Positions 50,118 through 59,257 are shown, counted from the first letter of the stretch. The stretch: DNA of 64,000 bases from Brevundimonas sp. UBA4553 (GCF_002387245.1 NZ_DGLD01000019.1:124001-188000), one strand, 5' to 3'. Program-made: numbers and translations. Notes: generated by a model from the letters alone, not told the origin.

Positions 50118-50912
50118 TCACCCGATCAGGCCGAGCGCGCCGGCGCTGCGGTAAAGCATATAGAAGGCGACGACGAAGATCAGCCCGGCGAACACTGTGT
50201 TCAATAGGCCTTTTTGTCCTGACAGGGCCTTGGCCAGCCGTGCGCCGACCAGACCGCCCAACACCCCGCCGCCGATGAAGACGGCCGCCAGTGGCCAGTC
50301 GACCCAGCCGTCCAGGGCGTAGTTGAAGGCCGTCGTCAGGCCGAAGGCCGTCACGCCGACCAGCGACGAGCCGACCGCATAGTAGATGGGCATGCGGGTC
50401 GAGACCATCAGGCCAGGGACGATCAGGAAGCCGCCGCCGATGCCGAAGAAGCCGGACATGATCCCTGTCAGGGCGCCGGCTCCCACGAGCTTCGGCGCAT
50501 TGCCCGGCGTTAGCACCACGTCGGGGTCCCCCGAGGCCGAGCGGCCTCTCAGCATCAGCACCCCGACCACCAGCATCAGCGCGGCGAAGAGAGCCAGCAG
50601 CTTCTGACCGTCAACCGCCTTGCCCAGGCTGGAGCCGAGAAAGGCGCCGAAGACGCCGGCCAAGGCGAACAGGCCGGCGATCTTCCATTTCACCGTGCCG
50701 TGGCGCGCGTGGTTGAGCAGATTGGCGAAGGCGTTGGCCGCGACGGCGAAGGCGCTGGTGCCGATCGCCAGATGCGGATCCTTGACCCCCACAAGATAGA
50801 CGATCAGCGGCACGGCCAGGATGGACCCGCCACCGCCGACCAGGCCGAGGGTGAAGCCGACCAGCGAGCCGGCGCCGGCGCCGAGGCCGTACTGCAGCGG
50901 GGACAGGTCCAT
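50118..50912 (-). CDS. TSUP/TauE-family sulfite or sulfur-compound exporter
   Basis: A 264-residue membrane protein with about eight helices. GFTLGLVGGGGSILAVPLIVYLVG and its repeat GIMSGFFGIGGGFLIVPGLM are the two glycine-rich TauE/SafE motifs. In this setting it probably exports sulfite or thiosulfate made by persulfide oxidation. It starts eight bases after the sulfide:quinone oxidoreductase gene. Confidence 0.92.
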   Translation of the reverse strand: MDLSPLQYGLGAGAGSLVGFTLGLVGGGGSILAVPLIVYLVGVKDPHLAIGTSAFAVAANAFANLLNHARHGTVKWKIAGLFALAGVFGAFLGSSLGKAVDGQKLLALFAALMLVVGVLMLRGRSASGDPDVVLTPGNAPKLVGAGALTGIMSGFFGIGGGFLIVPGLMVSTRMPIYYAVGSSLVGVTAFGLTTAFNYALDGWVDWPLAAVFIGGGVLGGLVGARLAKALSGQKGLLNTVFAGLIFVVAFYMLYRSAGALGLIG

Positions 50913-50920
50913 GATCCGGC

Positions 50921-52198
50921 TCAGGCGACGGCGGGACGAGGTTGGATCGCGGGCTCGACGTGCTCGGGACTGGCCAGCCATTCGCGGCCCTTCAGCATGC
51001 CCAGCCAATAAATCTCGGGCAGGGCCTGAGCCTTCAGGTGCCAAGCCAGACGGGTCGGCTTCGTGCCGTCGAGCATCCATTTCGGGAAGCTGGGCAGAAG
51101 TTTGCCGCCATAGCCGAACTCGGCCAGGACGATCTTGCCGCGCTCGACCGTGAGCGGGCATGAGCCATAGCCGTCATAGACCGCCCGCATCGGCTGGCCG
51201 TCCAGCAGCGACAGGATGTTCTCGGCCACGACGGGCGCCTGTTTGCGGGCGGCCGCAGCGGTCTTGGCGTTGGGCGCCGAGCAGGCGTCGCCCAGGCCGA
51301 AGACGTTTTCGAACCGCTTGTGGCGCAAGGTGGCGTCGTCCACCTCGATCCAGCCGCTTTCGGCGGCCAGCGGGCTTTCGCGAATGAAGTCCGGCGCGGT
51401 CTGCGGCGGGCAGACGTGCAGGAAGTCGAACTCGCGCCGCGCCTGGCGCACTTCGCCGTCCGCACCCGTCACGGCGAAGGTCGCGATCCGCGCCGGGCCG
51501 TCCACCGCGACGAGTTTCGACCCGAAGTTCAGGTCGATGCGGTATTTGCGGACATATTCCATCAGGGCCGGGACGTAGTCCTTGACCCCGAAGAGCACGG
51601 GCCCGGCGTTGTGGAATTCGATCTCGATGTCGTTTCGGCCGTGGTCGCGCCAGTGATCGGCCGACAGATACATGGCCTTCTGCGGGGCGCCGGCGCATTT
51701 GATCGGCATGGGCGGCTGGGTGAAGATCGCCCGGCCGCTCTGCATCGCCTGCACCAGCTTCCAGGTGTAGGGCGCGGTCTCATAGCCGTAGTTGGAGGTG
51801 ACGTTGTTGCGCCCGAGCGTTTCCGCCAGGCCCGGAATGGCGCCCCAGTCCAGCTTCAGTCCCGGCGCCGCGACCAGCATGCGATAGCCGATCCAGCGGC
51901 CGTCGGTCAGTTCGACGCGATCGTGGATGGGGTCGAAAGCCGCGACCGAACCCCGCACCCACTGGGCGCCTTGGGGGATCAGATCCTCGGTGCGGCGCCG
52001 GGTCCGCTCGGGCGTGAAGACGCCGGCGCCCACCATGGTCCAGCCGGGCTGATAATAGTGATGTTCGGACGGCTCGATGATGCGGACGTCGAGGCCCGTG
52101 CGGCGGCGCAGGAGGCTGGCGGCCGTGGCGATGCCGGCGGATCCGCCGCCGACGATCAGGACATCGCAGGACTCCAGGGGCGCGTATTGGGCGCTCAT
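50921..52198 (-). CDS. sqr: Sulfide:quinone oxidoreductase
   Basis: A 425-residue flavoprotein. The FAD fold is VLIVGGGSAGIATAASLL, and the two redox cysteines lie in PIKCAGAPQKAMYLSAD and GYGSCPLTVERGKIVLAEFGY, matching the human-type (type II) enzyme. HYYQPGWTMVGAGV is another family block. It oxidises hydrogen sulfide to a persulfide and passes electrons to the quinone pool, which the neighbouring CydAB can reoxidise. It overlaps the upstream gene (ATGA). Confidence 0.94.
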   Translation of the reverse strand: MSAQYAPLESCDVLIVGGGSAGIATAASLLRRRTGLDVRIIEPSEHHYYQPGWTMVGAGVFTPERTRRRTEDLIPQGAQWVRGSVAAFDPIHDRVELTDGRWIGYRMLVAAPGLKLDWGAIPGLAETLGRNNVTSNYGYETAPYTWKLVQAMQSGRAIFTQPPMPIKCAGAPQKAMYLSADHWRDHGRNDIEIEFHNAGPVLFGVKDYVPALMEYVRKYRIDLNFGSKLVAVDGPARIATFAVTGADGEVRQARREFDFLHVCPPQTAPDFIRESPLAAESGWIEVDDATLRHKRFENVFGLGDACSAPNAKTAAAARKQAPVVAENILSLLDGQPMRAVYDGYGSCPLTVERGKIVLAEFGYGGKLLPSFPKWMLDGTKPTRLAWHLKAQALPEIYWLGMLKGREWLASPEHVEPAIQPRPAVA

Positions 52199-52617
52199 GA
52201 CGCGGCTCCTTCAAGACGGGGACGCAGGGCGCCGAGGTCGTAGCCTGCGGTCTTGGCGCGGGCGATCAGATGATCTGGGCTCTCCGAGGCGGCGTTCGTG
52301 AGCGCCCACAGGATGGTCGTGCGCGTGCCGGTGCGGCAGAAACCGAACACGGGCTGGGGCAGGTCAGCCAGAGCCTCGCGGAAATCCGCCACGTCCTGGT
52401 CGGAGATGGCGCCGCCGACCACGGGAACGTGGGCGAAGGCGAGGCCGGCGGCCTCGGCGGCCTGGCGCAGAGCCTCGGCGGTGGGCTGGCCGGGCTCCTC
52501 GCCGTCGGGTCGGTTGGAGATCACCGACCGGAAACCCTGGGCCGCGATGGCGGGCAGGTCTTCCGGGGCGATCTGGGGCGAGGCGGATAGGGCCTCGTCC
52601 AGGGGGCGGATATCCAT
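52195..52617 (-). CDS. TIGR01244/DUF442 sulfur-transferase-phosphatase-like protein
   Basis: A 140-residue protein with a dual-specificity-phosphatase-like fold; the active loop FCRTGTRTTILW holds C-x5-R. Domains of this type are fused to or neighbour persulfide dioxygenases (Blh) and sulfide:quinone oxidoreductase. A role in sulfur transfer is inferred. It lies 29 bases after the DUF6691 gene. Confidence 0.88.
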   Translation of the reverse strand: MDIRPLDEALSASPQIAPEDLPAIAAQGFRSVISNRPDGEEPGQPTAEALRQAAEAAGLAFAHVPVVGGAISDQDVADFREALADLPQPVFGFCRTGTRTTILWALTNAASESPDHLIARAKTAGYDLGALRPRLEGAAS

Positions 52618-52646
52618 GGCATTGTCTCCCTAGGGTCTTTTCTGGT

Positions 52647-53066
52647 TCAGGCGTTTCGGTCGAGCGTCAGGCGGAACAGCGCCATGCCGGCCACGAGGGC
52701 GCCGACGAAGACGAAGGCCTGCCAGGCGCCGGTCGTCAGGGCCGCCAGCGCCGGGCCGGGGCACAGGCCGACCAGCCCCCAGCCCAGGCCGAACAGGACG
52801 GCCCCGCCGACCAGGGGGGTGTCGATGGTCCGGCTCTCGGGGACGTGAAAGGTCTCGGCCGCGACCGGAGCATCCATGCGCCGGCGGATCAGATAGGCGA
52901 TGGCGGAGGGGATCAGCGCTCCGCCCATGACGAAGGCCAGCGAGGGGTCCCAGGCGCCCGTTACATCCAGGAAGGCCAGGACGCGGGCCGGGTTGATCAT
53001 GTCGGACACCACCATGCCGGCGCCGAACAGCAGGCCGCACAGGACGGCGACGATCAGCCGGTTCAT
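52647..53066 (-). CDS. DUF6691 / YeeE-like membrane protein (half transporter)
   Basis: A 139-residue protein with four helices. GLLFGAGMVVSDMINPARVLAFLDV and GWGLVGLCPGPALAAL are the conserved blocks with a Cys in the pore, as in YeeE/YedE sulfur transporters. It pairs with the gene before it; together the two halves (PmpA/PmpB style) form a thiosulfate-type transporter. It overlaps that gene by four bases. Confidence 0.9.
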   Translation of the reverse strand: MNRLIVAVLCGLLFGAGMVVSDMINPARVLAFLDVTGAWDPSLAFVMGGALIPSAIAYLIRRRMDAPVAAETFHVPESRTIDTPLVGGAVLFGLGWGLVGLCPGPALAALTTGAWQAFVFVGALVAGMALFRLTLDRNA

Positions 53067-53497
53067 GCCAGGCCTCCCAACAGGTGGCGGGTGACGAAGA
53101 CGGTCAGGGCCGCAACCGCCATGAAGACGCCGGTGGCGACGATGGAGCGGGGCGACAGGCGGGCCAGGCCGCAGACGCCGTGGCCGCTGGTGCAGCCCGA
53201 GCCCCAGCGGGTGCCGAAGCCGACGATCAGGCCGCCGAGCACCAGCAGCCAGATGTCCGAGGTGATCTGCACCTCGGGCCTGCGGATCAGCGCCGAGGCC
53301 AAGGCCGCGCCGCCCAGCAGGCCGGCGATGAAAAGCAGGGCCAGGGTACGCGGCGCGCCTTTCGACAGGCCGGTCGCCGCAGCGGTCAGGCCGGAGATTC
53401 CGGCCACGCGCCCGTTCAGCAACAGGTAGAGACCGGCGGACAGGCCGACCAGCAGGCCGCCGGCCAGGGGCCAGACGAAGGGGAGGGGCTCAAGCAT
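53063..53497 (-). CDS. YeeE/YedE-family membrane protein (half transporter)
   Basis: A 144-residue protein with four helices. GLYLLLNGRVAGISGL and FGTRWGSGCTSGHGVCGLARL are the YeeE signature with cysteines that hand sulfur along the pore. It follows the persulfide dioxygenase gene by twelve bases. Confidence 0.92.
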   Translation of the reverse strand: MLEPLPFVWPLAGGLLVGLSAGLYLLLNGRVAGISGLTAAATGLSKGAPRTLALLFIAGLLGGAALASALIRRPEVQITSDIWLLVLGGLIVGFGTRWGSGCTSGHGVCGLARLSPRSIVATGVFMAVAALTVFVTRHLLGGLA

Positions 53498-53509
53498 TAG
53501 GGTCTCGCC

Positions 53510-54451
53510 TCACAGCGCGTTCAGCGGGACCTTGAGGTAGCGCACCCCGTTGTCCTCGGGCTCGGGCGGGCGGCCGCCGTTCATGTTCACCTGGACCGAC
53601 GGCAGGATCAGCTTGGGCATCGGCAGGGTCGCGTCGCGCTGGGTGCGCATGGCGACGAACTCGTCCTCGCTGACGCCGTCGCGAATATGGATGTTGCCAG
53701 TGCGCTGGGCGCCGATGGTGGTCTCCCAGGCGAACTCGGTCCGGCCCGGCGGCGCCTTGTAGTCGTGGCACAGGAAGACCCGCGCCTCGTCCGGCAGGGA
53801 GGTCAGGCGATGGATCGAGCGGTACAGGGTCCCGGCGTCGCCGCCGGGGAAGTCGCAGCGCGCCGTGCCGTAGTCGGGCATGAACATGGTGTCGCCGGGA
53901 AAGACAGCGTCGCCGATGACATAGGCCAGACAGGCAGGGGTATGGCCGGGCACATGCAGCACCGTGGCCTTCAGCCCGCCGATCTCGAACCCGTCGCCGT
54001 CGTTGAACAGATGGTCGAACTGGCTGCCGTCGCGGCGGAAGTCGGTCCCTTCGTTGAAGATCTTGCCGAACACCGCCTGGACGGTGAGGATCTCATGGCC
54101 GATGGCTAGCTGCCCTCCGAGCTTTTCCTGGAGATAGGGGGCCGCCGACAGGTGATCGGCGTGGGCGTGGGTCTCCAACAGCCACTGGACCGTGAGACCT
54201 TCGGATTTCACGTAATCAATGAGGGCGTCGGCCGAGTCGTGCGCGGTGCGGCCGGACGCTGGATCGTAGTCCAGCACACTGTCGATGATGGCGCAGACGT
54301 CGGAGCCGGGATCGCGCACGACATGGCTGACGGTGAAGGTGGCCTCGTCGAAGAATGACCTGACGACAGGGCGTTGGCGAGGATTGCCCAGCGCGGCGCG
54401 CACGATGTCGGCGGCGTGGTCGCGGGCGGGATCGGGGATGGGCGAGGACAT
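53510..54451 (-). CDS. Persulfide dioxygenase-type metallo-beta-lactamase-fold enzyme
   Basis: A 313-residue enzyme. THAHADHLSAA is the metal-binding motif, HVPGHTPACLAYV and GDTMFMPDYGTARCDFPGG supply further ligands, and CHDYKAP the last His; the RCDFPGGD wording is typical of ETHE1/Blh-type persulfide dioxygenases, which oxidise glutathione persulfide to sulfite. First gene of the ten-gene operon. ATG 54451 is preferred to an upstream in-frame start. A paralogue is at 58358. Confidence 0.9.
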   Translation of the reverse strand: MSSPIPDPARDHAADIVRAALGNPRQRPVVRSFFDEATFTVSHVVRDPGSDVCAIIDSVLDYDPASGRTAHDSADALIDYVKSEGLTVQWLLETHAHADHLSAAPYLQEKLGGQLAIGHEILTVQAVFGKIFNEGTDFRRDGSQFDHLFNDGDGFEIGGLKATVLHVPGHTPACLAYVIGDAVFPGDTMFMPDYGTARCDFPGGDAGTLYRSIHRLTSLPDEARVFLCHDYKAPPGRTEFAWETTIGAQRTGNIHIRDGVSEDEFVAMRTQRDATLPMPKLILPSVQVNMNGGRPPEPEDNGVRYLKVPLNAL

Positions 54452-54481
54452 GGCGTGTCTCCGTTTCGGTGACTCAACACA

Positions 54482-54530
54482 TATACCCATTCATGGTTCG
54501 TGCAAGTATGTATTTTAATGTAGCGGAAAC
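54482..54530. promoter_or_regulatory. AT-rich divergent promoter, possible SqrR/BigR site
   Basis: The short gap between the persulfide dioxygenase and peroxiredoxin genes is AT-rich and holds TATACCCATTCATGG followed by TGCAAGTATGTATTTTAAT. On the minus strand TACATACTTGCAC resembles TACATACACACTTACAC upstream of the second peroxiredoxin (60009-60025 region). A shared SqrR/BigR operator is a reasonable guess because that regulator is encoded two genes away. Confidence 0.35.
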
Positions 54531-54555
54531 GGTGGGAAGCGCTTAGCTTGCGGCT

Positions 54556-55215
54556 ATGGAAACGATCGACACCGGGCCAGCCGCCTATCCCCCCGCAATG
54601 CGCGCCCTGCGCATCAACGACACGGCGCCGGACTTCAGCGCGCGCACGACGCAGGGCGAAAAGCGCCTGAGCGACTATCGCGGCCGCTGGCTGGTGCTGT
54701 TCTCGCATCCGGCGGACTTCACGCCGGTCTGCACCAGCGAGTTCGTGGCCCTGGCCCGGCAGTCGGACGCCTTCGCGGCGATCGATTGCGATTTGATGGC
54801 CCTGTCGGTCGACAGTCTGTATTCGCACCTGGCCTGGCTGAAGGACATTTATCGCCGCTTCGGCGTGAAGGTGCCGTTCCCGATCATCGAGGATCCCTCC
54901 ATGGCCATCGGCCACGCCTTCGGCATGGTGGACGCCGGCTCGAGCGACAGCGCGACGGTGCGCGCCACCTTCGTGATCGATCCCGAAGGCGTGGTGCGCG
55001 CCATCAGCTGGTACCCGATGAACATCGGCCGCTCGGTTGATGAACTGCTACGTCTCGTCACCGCCCTGCAGACCTCGGACCGCGAGGCGGCCTCCACGCC
55101 GGCGGGCTGGATGCCCGGCGACGCTCTGCTGGAGCCGGCCGCCACCACCCTGGACGCCGCCATCGCCGACGGTGAAGGCGATGCGCCCTGGTACTATCGC
55201 GAGCGCCGCGCATGA
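54556..55215 (+). CDS. 1-Cys/Prx6-type peroxiredoxin
   Basis: A 219-residue peroxiredoxin. LFSHPADFTPVCTSEF holds the peroxidatic Cys, and TFVIDPEGVVRAISWYPMNIGRSVDELLR is the typical C-terminal half. No obvious resolving Cys is seen. It detoxifies peroxides and possibly persulfides. ATG 54598, at the usual family N-terminus, is an alternative start. It overlaps sqrR by four bases. A close paralogue is at 59322. Confidence 0.93.
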   Translation: METIDTGPAAYPPAMRALRINDTAPDFSARTTQGEKRLSDYRGRWLVLFSHPADFTPVCTSEFVALARQSDAFAAIDCDLMALSVDSLYSHLAWLKDIYRRFGVKVPFPIIEDPSMAIGHAFGMVDAGSSDSATVRATFVIDPEGVVRAISWYPMNIGRSVDELLRLVTALQTSDREAASTPAGWMPGDALLEPAATTLDAAIADGEGDAPWYYRERRA

Positions 55216-55631
55216 CCGACGATCAAGCGGCCGCCATGGAGCGGTTGAAGGAAAAGGCGCCGGAGGCCGCAGAGCTGTTGCGCCAGCTGGCCAACGCCAA
55301 CCGGCTGCTGATCCTGTGCCATATCGCCGAGGAGGAACGTTCGGTGGGGCAGCTCGAGGCGGACCTGGGCATCAAACAGCCGGCTCTGTCCCAGCAGCTG
55401 GCTGAGCTGCGCCAGTACGGTCTGGTCAAGACGCGTCGTCAGTCGCGCTCGATCTTCTATTCGATCGCCGACGAGCGGGCCCAGGCGGTGATGGGCATGC
55501 TGTACGAAATCTTCTGCGGCGATGCGAAGGCGGTCGGCGCCCGCGTCGCCGCCCCGGCGCCCCGCCCATCGACGCCGGCGCGCGGCGACACGGCTCAGTT
55601 CGCGCGCATCACCGCCGTCGCACGTCGCTGA
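55212..55631 (+). CDS. sqrR: ArsR-family persulfide sensor SqrR/BigR
   Basis: A 139-residue winged-helix repressor. LRQLANANRLLILCHIAEEE has C36 and GMLYEIFCGDAK has C102, a 66-residue spacing equal to that of the redox cysteines of SqrR (C41, C107), which form a tetrasulfide link under sulfide stress. KQPALSQQLAELRQYGLVKTRRQ is the recognition helix. Its place between the sulfide operon and peroxiredoxin genes supports sulfide control. A low-complexity tail follows. Confidence 0.9.
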   Translation: MTDDQAAAMERLKEKAPEAAELLRQLANANRLLILCHIAEEERSVGQLEADLGIKQPALSQQLAELRQYGLVKTRRQSRSIFYSIADERAQAVMGMLYEIFCGDAKAVGARVAAPAPRPSTPARGDTAQFARITAVARR

Positions 55632-55656
55632 CGGCCAACCCGCACAGGAGACTCTC

Positions 55657-56052
55657 GTGAAGGGCTTCATCGACAATATCGAACGTCTGACGGAAGAGAA
55701 CACAGACTTTCGCCGTGTTCTCTACACCGGCCACAATATGCAGCTCGTCCTCATGGCCATTCCGGCCGGTCAGGAGATCGGCGAAGAGGTCCACGACGAC
55801 CGCGACCAGTTCTTCCGCATCGAGGCGGGCGAGGGCGAAATCTGGATCGATGGCGTTCGTCACGCCGTGAAGGCGGACGACGGGGTCATCGTCCCTCAGG
55901 GCGCCCGGCACAATGTGGTCAGCACGGGGTCCGAGCCGCTTCGGCTCTACACCCTCTATGGCCCGCCGGAGCATCTCGACGGGACGGTTCACGCGACGGT
56001 GGAAGAGGCCTCCGCCGACCACGAGCACTTCGACGGCCGCACGACCGAATAG
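55657..56052 (+). CDS. Cupin-domain protein
   Basis: A 131-residue single-domain cupin. GEEVHDDRDQFFRIEAGEGEIWIDG is cupin motif 1 (H..D..F..E) and VIVPQGARHNVVSTG is motif 2 with its His. Metal-dependent. GTG 55657 has AGGAG before it. It is the last gene of the peroxiredoxin-sqrR-cupin group. Its substrate is unknown; some cupins are thiol dioxygenases, which would suit the context. Confidence 0.87.
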   Translation: MKGFIDNIERLTEENTDFRRVLYTGHNMQLVLMAIPAGQEIGEEVHDDRDQFFRIEAGEGEIWIDGVRHAVKADDGVIVPQGARHNVVSTGSEPLRLYTLYGPPEHLDGTVHATVEEASADHEHFDGRTTE

Positions 56053-56055
56053 CCG

Positions 56056-57549
56056 TCAGGGGCCGACGTCGTCCGCATCGGCGCGCCGGTCGTCGGGCCG
56101 CGGCAGGTGCAGGGCGATGCCCAACGCCTCCGCCAGACGGGTGTCGCGACGATAGATGTCATCGCGAAAGGCGACGCGGCCCTGGCCGTCCAGGAACGCG
56201 GTCCAGTACAGTAGGCGCACGTCGATCGGCCGACCGGTCGCCACACGGACGGTCTGGCCGCTGTCCAGCGCGGCGTCGAAGCGGGCGAGCCTCTCGGGGT
56301 CGGGCGCCAGGAGAAGGCGGGCGAAGCCGACGGCGTCCTGCACCCGCACGCAGCCGTGACTGAGATGGCGGAAGCTCTGGTCGAACGCGCCCCGAGACGG
56401 GGTGTCGTGCAGGAAGATGGCGTAGCTGTCCTGAAGCTCGAACTTGACCTGGCCCAGGGCGGCATTCGGACCCGCGCGCTGAACCACCATGCCGTTCTGG
56501 ATCGTCATGTTGTTCGCCCGCATATAGCCGGCGCCACGCGGCAGGATCTCGCGCTGGGCGATGGAGGTCGGCACCGTCCAGGGCGGATTAGCGACGACCG
56601 AGGCGAAGGGCCGTTCGAGGCTGGGCGTCGCATTGTCGGCGTCACCCGTCACGACCCGCATCGAATGCACGGGCCGACCGTCCTTCCAGTAGACCATGAT
56701 GGAGGCGGCGGTGTTCACCTCGATCCGTTCCGGGGCCACGTCCCGCTTCAGCCAACGGCGGCGTTCCAGATTGAGCGCGATCTGGCGGGCACGGGCCTCG
56801 GCCGAAATCGACAGCGCCCGCTGGGTCGCCGGGCCGATGCGGGCGTCTGCCTCCAGACCGTGGCGCACCTGAAACGCCCGAACGGCTTCTTGCAGCACCG
56901 ACCCGTAGTCACCGCCAGACGGGCCGATCATCGCGGCGGCGGCGTCGCTCAGATCGCCTTCCACCCGAAGGCGCGGCAGGAGGGCGGGAAGACGGGGGTC
57001 GGACGCAAACGGTTCGATCGTCGCGCCCAGGGCGAAGGGCGGCCAGCCGCCGCGGTCGGCGATGGCGCGATAGCGGAGGAAGCCGTCGCACAAGCCCTGA
57101 TAGCCGCGGTCCTGGGGCGCGAGGCCCGCCATCGTCTCGGCCAACGTTCCGTCGTCGACCGCCGTCGCCAGCAGCGGCGGCGTATCGACCTGGTTGCGAC
57201 CCATCTCCCAAAGCGTCTCCACCGATGCCGGGTCGACCCGGCCATGGGCGAGCGCCTCGGCCAGGGTCAGGACGGCCTGGGTCAGTTCGGCTTCACTTAG
57301 GGCCAGACCGTCGGGCGCGGATAGACCGTGGCGGTCCGCCAGGGCCAAGGCGTCCATGGCTTGCCGGCGCGCTGGCCCCGCCCAGGCAGGGCGTCCGCCG
57401 CGGGCGGCGTAGAAGGCTGCGGTCAGGGCGGTGATGTTCAACGCGGCGGGCGCCGATACGGCTCGCGCGGTCGTCGAGAGCCAGAGCGGCGCTGCGGCCG
57501 CCGCGAGCAGGTGTCGGCGGTTCAAGGTACAGGAGCGACGGTTGGCCAT
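56056..57549 (-). CDS. L,D-transpeptidase, YcbB-type
   Basis: A 497-residue secreted enzyme. A twin-arginine-like leader (LNRRHLLAAAAAPLWL) is followed by a helical region, a peptidoglycan-binding domain (VLQEAVRAFQVRHGLEADARIGPATQRAL) and the YkuD catalytic domain with SHGCVRVQD near residue 410. It makes 3-3 crosslinks in peptidoglycan. It is convergent with the cupin gene and 36 bases after the AcfC-like gene. Confidence 0.93.
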   Translation of the reverse strand: MANRRSCTLNRRHLLAAAAAPLWLSTTARAVSAPAALNITALTAAFYAARGGRPAWAGPARRQAMDALALADRHGLSAPDGLALSEAELTQAVLTLAEALAHGRVDPASVETLWEMGRNQVDTPPLLATAVDDGTLAETMAGLAPQDRGYQGLCDGFLRYRAIADRGGWPPFALGATIEPFASDPRLPALLPRLRVEGDLSDAAAAMIGPSGGDYGSVLQEAVRAFQVRHGLEADARIGPATQRALSISAEARARQIALNLERRRWLKRDVAPERIEVNTAASIMVYWKDGRPVHSMRVVTGDADNATPSLERPFASVVANPPWTVPTSIAQREILPRGAGYMRANNMTIQNGMVVQRAGPNAALGQVKFELQDSYAIFLHDTPSRGAFDQSFRHLSHGCVRVQDAVGFARLLLAPDPERLARFDAALDSGQTVRVATGRPIDVRLLYWTAFLDGQGRVAFRDDIYRRDTRLAEALGIALHLPRPDDRRADADDVGP

Positions 57550-57584
57550 GCCGCCGACACCGCGGGGTTCACCTTAAGGCAGGC

Positions 57585-58358
57585 TTAAGGTTGGCCGGTC
57601 CGCCAGCCCCAACGCGCGAAGATGGCGGCCCCCTCGTCGGACTTCAAAAATTCGAGGAACGGCTGGGCGTCGGCGTCCTGGCGGCCGGTCTCGGTCACAA
57701 CGGCGCCGGCGTCGCGGTAGATGCGATAGGGCTCTTCGACCTCGACCACATCAGCGAGGTCCGGATTGGCGACCTGCCAGATGCCCCAGATGATCCAGGC
57801 GTCCAGCGTCGGGTCGTCGATCCAGGCTTGTCGGGCCTCGGCGCTGTTGCGGGCGTAGACGACGATGTTGCGACGCAGCGCGCGCACCTTGGCGATGTCG
57901 CCGGTGCGACCGGCCATGTCCTCCCACAGGCCGTTCTGGCCCGCGCCGTTGACGACCAGGACTCGGCGACCCGGCTGGAAGAGATCTTCCAGGCCGCCGA
58001 CGCCGTTCGGATTTCCCGGGCGAACGAGAATGGAGGCGGTGCGCAGATAGAGCGGCTCGACCGCCTCGACGCGGATGCGGCCCTCCAGAGCGCTGACGAA
58101 GTCGGTCATCATCGTCTCGGAGCCGGAGAAGATCAGGTCGCCGTCCGCCTTGGCCTGGTCCAGCCATTGGGGCGTGGGTCCGGCGACCACGGCCACGGCG
58201 CGACCGGTGCGCGCCTCATAGGCCTTCGCCGCTTCGCGCATGGCGGGGGCGGGGCCGCCCGGGCCGTAGACATGAAGAGGATCGGCGGGCGTCTGGGCGT
58301 GGGCGGCCAGGGCCGTTGCGCTCAATAGGGCGGCCAACGCCAGTGTGGACAGACGCAT
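57585..58358 (-). CDS. AcfC-like periplasmic substrate-binding protein
   Basis: A 257-residue secreted protein with a signal peptide (TLALAALLSATALAAHAQ) and a type II binding-protein fold: LHVYGPGGPAPAMREAAKAYEARTG opens it and DLIFSGSETMMTDFV, YARNSAEARQAW follow. It resembles AcfC and oxyanion-binding proteins such as ModA or Sbp. A sulfur oxyanion ligand would suit the context but is inference. ATG 58358 shares one base with the upstream stop (TGATG). Confidence 0.82.
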   Translation of the reverse strand: MRLSTLALAALLSATALAAHAQTPADPLHVYGPGGPAPAMREAAKAYEARTGRAVAVVAGPTPQWLDQAKADGDLIFSGSETMMTDFVSALEGRIRVEAVEPLYLRTASILVRPGNPNGVGGLEDLFQPGRRVLVVNGAGQNGLWEDMAGRTGDIAKVRALRRNIVVYARNSAEARQAWIDDPTLDAWIIWGIWQVANPDLADVVEVEEPYRIYRDAGAVVTETGRQDADAQPFLEFLKSDEGAAIFARWGWRTGQP

Positions 58359-59257
58359 CAAGAGTTCTCCTGGGGCGGGGCGAAGTGATTGGCGGGGATC
58401 TTGAAATAGATGCGGCCGTCCTCGGCGGGTGGCGGCAGCACTCCGCCGCGGATGTTCACCTGAAGCGCGTAGAGCATCAGGTTCGGCAGGGGAAGGGTGG
58501 CATCCCGGCCGTCGCGAAGCCGCACGAAATCCGCCTCTCCGCGTCCGCCGCCGACATGGATGTTGTCCGCCTTCTGCTCTCTCACGGTGCTGAAGCAGGC
58601 GGGCTCGCGGCCATCGGGACCGTAGTCGTGGCCGACGAAGACGCCGGTCTCCTCGGGCAGGGCCAGGATGTCCTGGATGCTTCGGTAGAGGGCCTTGGAG
58701 TCGCCGCCCGGAAAGTCGGCGCGCGAGGTGCCGGCATAGGGCATCATCAGGGTGTCGTGGACGAAGGCGTTGCCGCCGATCACATAGGTAATGGACGCCA
58801 GGGTGTGGCCTGGGGAGAAGATGACCCGCCCCGTCAGGTCGCCGACAGCAAACGTATCACCGGCCTGGAAGAGACGGTCCCACTGGCGACCGTCGGTCGG
58901 GAATTCGTCGTCCAGGCCGTAAATGTCCTTCCACAACCTCTGGACGCCGATGACCTTCTCGCCGATGGCGGTTGGAGCCTCCAGCTTCTCGTTGAGATAG
59001 GGCGCGGCCGAAAAGTGATCGGCGTGTGGATGGGTGTCCAGCAGCCATTCGACCGTCAGGCCTTCCGCCTTGACGTAGTCCAGGATGGCGTCGGCGTTGC
59101 GGGTCGAGGTCGCCGCCGCCTTCTCGTCGAAATCCCAGACCGGATCGATGATCGCGCATTTGCGGCTGACCGGGTCGGAGACGACATATTGCCAACTGCC
59201 GGTCTTCTTGTCGTGGAGCGCCGCGATGCGCGCTCCGCCGTGGTCGATGATCTGCAT
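58358..59257 (-). CDS. Metallo-beta-lactamase-fold persulfide dioxygenase-like enzyme
   Basis: A 299-residue enzyme. THPHADHFSAAPYL, FSPGHTLASITYV, DTLMMPYAGTSRADFPGGD and VGHDYGPDG give the metal ligands in the same order as the protein at 53510, to which it is clearly related. It is about 64 bases after a peroxiredoxin gene, repeating the MBL/peroxiredoxin pairing of the first cluster. Confidence 0.9.
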   Translation of the reverse strand: MQIIDHGGARIAALHDKKTGSWQYVVSDPVSRKCAIIDPVWDFDEKAAATSTRNADAILDYVKAEGLTVEWLLDTHPHADHFSAAPYLNEKLEAPTAIGEKVIGVQRLWKDIYGLDDEFPTDGRQWDRLFQAGDTFAVGDLTGRVIFSPGHTLASITYVIGGNAFVHDTLMMPYAGTSRADFPGGDSKALYRSIQDILALPEETGVFVGHDYGPDGREPACFSTVREQKADNIHVGGGRGEADFVRLRDGRDATLPLPNLMLYALQVNIRGGVLPPPAEDGRIYFKIPANHFAPPQENS

